From the NCBI RefSeq assembly GCF_009730915.1, contig NC_052473.1:17256100-17320099 (forward strand): a stretch of DNA of 64,000 nucleotides. The letters run 5' to 3'. The notes beneath the pieces are model-generated. The model did no database searches, was not told the origin of the DNA, and worked only from the letters and a program-made list of their open reading frames with translations. Source of the stretch: Dioscorea cayenensis subsp. rotundata (Eukaryota > Streptophyta > Magnoliopsida > Dioscoreales > Dioscoreaceae). The first letter of the stretch is position 1. The number at the start of each line of letters is the position of its first letter. This document shows positions 60,721 through 64,000 of the stretch, piece after piece. The translations under genes and the position numbers were made by a program.

Positions 60721-61538
60721 TAGGGATGCAAATGGGGCGAAAAATCCCCGCTTCTTACGGGCACCCGCCCCGATAGGGCGGGGATTCCCCGAAATAATCC
60801 CCCGCGGGCCGGAAATTTCCGATTTTTAATAATATATATATATATATATATTGAAAATAACTCATATGATTAATTTTTTTAAAAAAAAAATAATTCAATA
60901 TTAATATAAGATTATAAGTACCAAATATTTAGGTTTCAAAAAAATATATTTTTAGTATTTATTAATAATGTTTTAGACTTTTAGACTTTAAGTAATACTA
61001 GTATTACTCCCGTGTGTGATGTACGAATATAATTATATGAAAATTTTAAAAAAAAAATAATAAATTTTTTCTTTATTTTCTATAGAAATTAAGGTAAAAT
61101 TAAGATTAAATAAAATAAGCTATTTATCAACTTCAAAAATATAATATTTTTATAAAATTAATTTTATTATATATTATGAGATAAAATAATAAAAATTAGT
61201 TTAAAACAATATAATTTAGTGTTATGTTATAAATATTTTAATATTATTAAAATAATATTGGTAAAATTTTTATGAGAAATTGACAAGTGTCAAATAGGTT
61301 TTCTACTTTAATATATATATATATATATAGATATATAATATTATTAGAATTTTATGTAATAAAAAAAATTGGCGGGGGGCGGGGATTCCCCGACCCCGTG
61401 GGGATCCCTGCGGGGGAGTGAGTGGTGATAATTTCTCCCCTACGGGGAATTTGGAGACGGGGAATCCCCGCCCCATGGGAAGCGGGGATGGGGACGGTAT
61501 CCTATTCCCCCGCCCCGCCCGCCCCACCTACATCCCTA
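60721..61538. mobile_element. Non-autonomous hAT-type element, 818 bp, upstream of formin
   Basis: An exact 8-bp direct repeat TCACCGAC flanks it (60713-60720 and 61539-61546). Ends are inverted: left TAGGGATGCAAATGGGGCG, right in reverse TAGGGATGTAGGTGGGGCG. Outer parts are GC-rich with many GGGGATTCCCCG-type palindromes and the middle is AT-rich. No coding capacity; open frames in the GC-rich end are chance. The left edge is 373 bp upstream of the formin start codon. The truncated element at 41118 has the same left end. Confidence 0.88.
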
Positions 61539-61571
61539 TCACCGACGTTTTTTTTTCCATGCCTTTTAATC

Positions 61572-61616
<45 letters not shown>

Positions 61617-61662
61617 TTCTCCTTTTATACGTTTTATTATAACAGAAATATCCCTCCTTCTC

Positions 61663-61698
<36 letters not shown>

Positions 61699-61847
61699 AG
61701 ATCATCAACAGATATAGTAAAGAAAAAACGTACACGGGAACCAAAACATAGCGTAGTGATTTCTTACCTCATTTCAAGTACAATGCAATAAAAATAAAAA
61801 AATGATTGCAATCAATTTGTCAAAAAAAAACACAAATAAAGATAAAT
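61539..61847. other. AT-rich spacer between two transposons
   Basis: Two (AT)n tracts (about 61576-61611 and 61666-61694) and otherwise featureless AT-rich DNA. Confidence 0.6.
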
Positions 61848-62084
61848 GTGGAAATTGCTAAAAACACCCTCAAAATTTGCAATATACACAGATTCTCCTC
61901 TTAAATTTGGTTATCCATAAAAACCCCTTCCTTTTGAATACAATGATTTTTTAAACCCCCAAAACATCTAACAGTGATTGATATAGTTAATTTAGAATTT
62001 TTTGGACGAAATTGTCCCTTGCGTGGGAAGTTGTGGCAAGTATGACAGGATTTGACTATAATGCCCTTGGGTGCAATGAGTTTC

Positions 62085-62375
62085 TATTTAAAAATGAGGT
62101 TTCTATTTAAAATATGAGGTATGAGGTTCTGTTTAAAAAATGAGTTTTCTATTTTAAAAAATGAGTTTTTTGTTTAAAAAAAATGAGTTTTCTGTTTAAG
62201 AAATGAATTTTTTGTTAAAAAAAATGAGTTTTCTGTTTAAGAAATGAGGTTTTTGTTTAAAAAAATGAGGTCTCTGATTAAGAAATGAGTTTTCTGTTTA
62301 AGAAATGAGTTTTCTGTTTAAGAAATGAGATTTTTGTTTAAACAAATTAGGTCTCTGTTTAAGAAATGAGTTTTT
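62085..62375 (+). repeat. Minisatellite array, ATGAGTTTTCTGTTTAAGAA unit (left array)
   Basis: About a dozen units of roughly 20-22 bp with the core TTTCTGTTTAAGAAATGAG, well conserved at 62210-62375. Same core as the right array and related to the CTCTGCTTTAA units of the larger MULE. Confidence 0.8.
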
Positions 62376-62555
62376 TGGGGTGTATTTATCACCCCCAAAA
62401 TCTCTTTATTGCAGTTGGGCTGGGCCAGTGAGACAAAGCATGCGGCTCACAATCACAGTCACGTTGCATGAAAAATGGGATTTCGAACCCTAGAATTTTG
62501 ATCTCCACCTCGATCTAGATCTCGATCTTACCAGAGAAAAAGGTGCAACCTTTCG

Positions 62556-63027
62556 ATGCCTTCGCTCGAAGACGAGGAGCGCGCGGTCTTCCCCGAGGTC
62601 GACGACAAAGAAGATGAAAGAGATGAGGTCGACGACAGGGAAGACGATGAAGACGAAAAAGGCGAGATCGAACCCTCATCGGCATCGCTTCCTCCCTCCG
62701 TTCCCGTCACCAACTTAGGCACCATGGATCCAAACCCCGGAATGATCCCTAACCCTAACCCTATTGCTATCCATGTTGCGGTCTCCGCAGTTGAGAATGG
62801 TTCCGTTCAAGTTCAGCCCATCTTATCAGACGTCGCCACCGAAGGCCTCACCACTCCGACCGCCGAGGAACATCACCAACCGGATCGCCAACGCCGACAA
62901 AGATTTCTCCTTTAAGACCCCACACGAGCAGGCCACCTTCGAGATCGCTCGCCAGATCTGGAGCTCAGCACTCAAGCGTTCGCGCAAGATCAGCGACAAT
63001 GAGACACTCAATGTCCCTACTCAATGA
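62556..63027 (+). pseudogene. Captured gene fragment inside the Pack-MULE-like element
   Basis: A GC-rich coding-like cassette. From ATG at 62556 a 119-aa frame starts MPSLEDEERAVFPEVDDKED, continues very acidic, then carries Pro-rich and hydrophobic stretches, and ends at 62915. A second frame overlapping its end continues as NITNRIANADKDFSFKTPHE and IARQIWSSALKRSRKISD to a stop at 63027, so a frameshift or splice may link the two. An AACCCTAGAA telo-box-like motif about 85 bp upstream suggests that a promoter or leader came along. I do not recognise the parent gene. The cassette ends directly at the right minisatellite array, which argues for capture rather than a resident gene. Confidence 0.5.
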
Positions 63028-63470
63028 GGTTTCTGTTTAAAAAAATGAGGTCTCTGTTTAAAAAATAAGCTCTCTGTTTAAGAAATGAGTTCTCTGTTTA
63101 TATGCTTGTTTGTCTTTGTTTAACTATCGATGTTTCTGTTTAATATATTGCGTTTACGTTTAAAAAAGTGCTTAAATATCGTTGTTTCTATTTAAATATG
63201 TACGAGTGGTCAAGATTAATTGGTTTTTATATCTAGGATTAATTTATCACGTAAATATTTGTTTTTCTGTTTAAATATTAATGTTTTTGTTTTAAAAATG
63301 AGTTTTATGTTTAAAAAAATGAGGTTTTTGTTTAAGAAATGAGTTTTTTGTTTAAGAAATGAGGTTTTTGTTTAAAGAAATGAGCTCTCTGTTTAAGATA
63401 TGAACTCTCTGTTTAAGAAATGAGTTCTCTGTTTAAAAAATGATCTCTCTGTTTAAGAAATGAGTACATG
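63028..63470 (+). repeat. Minisatellite array, ATGAG(T)TCTCTGTTTAAGAA unit (right array)
   Basis: Units of about 20-21 bp, best conserved at 63030-63100 and 63290-63465, with a diverged middle in which the core reads TTTCTGTTTAA(A). It begins at the stop codon of the captured cassette. Confidence 0.8.
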
Positions 63471-63633
63471 CAAAAAAGAATGCAAAAAAGTTTAAGGGCA
63501 TTGATGAAATTTCATAATGCAGGAGGTAAAAAGGAAGTGAAACAATAAAAGAAGGGATGTCTGAGGTATGCAAAACTCACAGGAGCTGTTTGGGAAGTTT
63601 TGAAATTATCGAGGGGTAAACAGTAATTTTCCC

Positions 63634-64000
63634 TTATTATTATTATTATTATTATTAAAGATTCAATGTTTAGTATTTAACTAAAATTAATCTTTTTTAT
63701 TCCTTTGCCCTATTAAATAAAATAAAATTTTCAATTATTAAATTACAAGAAAAACTGAAAAAATAGCCTATAAATTATTAAATTATTAAATTTTTAAATT
63801 TGTGCATTTTAACTATATAATTATAGAAAATTTCGAACCTCTTATATTACAATTCATATTTAAGGTTCCTTGTGAGAGTTCAATGTGAGAATTACTTTTT
63901 GTTTTCCCCTCCAAAGTTGTATGGTGGTGAGATTATTCCTCAAGTGGTCAATTAAGCTACCGTATCTGATACACCTCTGTACCCACTTATCTTTTGCTTT
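63634..64000. other. AT-rich DNA at the window end
   Basis: Begins with a (TTA)n tract (63634-63657). The rest shows nothing I can assign. Confidence 0.5.

Larger units (their letters stand above)
61848..63633. mobile_element. Pack-MULE-like non-autonomous Mutator-like element
   Basis: The left end GTGGAAATTGCTAAAAACAC and the right end GGGTAAACAGTAATTTTCCC match the ends of the MULE at 12750-18520, including TTTGGGAAGTTTTGAAA just inside the right end. The interior is two minisatellite arrays around a GC-rich cassette (about 62400-63027) with an open reading frame. No transposase or protease is present. A clear 9-bp duplication was not found; the right flank is a (TTA)n microsatellite that may have destroyed it. 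Confidence 0.75.

Noticed and set aside
61303..61700. Open frames in the GC-rich right arm of the hAT-type element
   Set aside because: Repetitive Gly/Pro/Arg or Tyr/Ile runs from GGGG-type palindromes and (AT)n tracts.
62745..62765. Telomere-like CCCTAACCCTAACCCTA
   Set aside because: Only two to three units, CCCTAAC rather than plant CCCTAAA, and inside the open frame of the captured cassette.
62085..63470. CRISPR-like pattern of short repeats
   Set aside because: Units are adjacent with no unique spacers; a minisatellite in plant DNA.

Overview
The window is nuclear DNA of a flowering plant. Its genes are split by GT-AG introns in a very AT-rich background full of (AT)n tracts, and it holds a plant WRKY factor, a class II (PTEN-type) formin, a plant LRR receptor-like kinase, eIF5A and a MIR156 hairpin. 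I cannot fix the species from sequence alone.

Layout. 1-3.6 kb: 3' part of a DNA-3-methyladenine glycosylase I-type gene (+), with its 5' exon(s) outside or not found. 3.6-9.3 kb: AT-rich spacer with a GC-rich 115-bp tandem duplication. 9.3-12.2 kb: eIF5A (-), five exons, 160 aa. 12.75-18.52 kb: a degenerate Mutator-like element with a perfect 9-bp target duplication, carrying a decayed Ulp1-type protease gene (+) and a decayed MULE transposase end (-), with short TTTAA-rich minisatellites between coding blocks. 18.7-21.6 kb: possible SINE, a hAT-type element (8-bp duplication) and a solo LTR (5-bp duplication). 23.4-26.4 kb: an LRR receptor-like kinase (+) whose leader is a three-copy repeat with upstream ORFs. 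26.4-49.2 kb: gene-poor, holding MIR156 (-) at 35.0 kb and several MITE, hAT, SINE and LTR remnants. 49.3-50.4 kb: a group IIa WRKY gene (+), four exons, 274 aa. 54.5-60.35 kb: class II formin (-), 17 exons, 981 aa. 60.7-61.5 kb: hAT-type element with an 8-bp duplication in the formin upstream region. 61.85-63.63 kb: a second, small member of the Mutator-like family holding a GC-rich captured cassette (Pack-MULE-like).

The genes are unrelated housekeeping or regulatory loci (DNA repair, translation, signalling, defence transcription, actin nucleation, phase-change miRNA) and do not form a pathway or cluster. What joins parts of the window is the transposon history. Two copies of one Mutator-like family share ends and minisatellites. 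Three hAT-type insertions have intact 8-bp duplications. A set of tiny poly(T)-tailed insertions flanked by direct repeats looks like retroposition scars, and one of these overlaps the WRKY stop codon. Exon boundaries were read by eye from splice sites, phase continuity and family conservation. Transcript ends were not determined.
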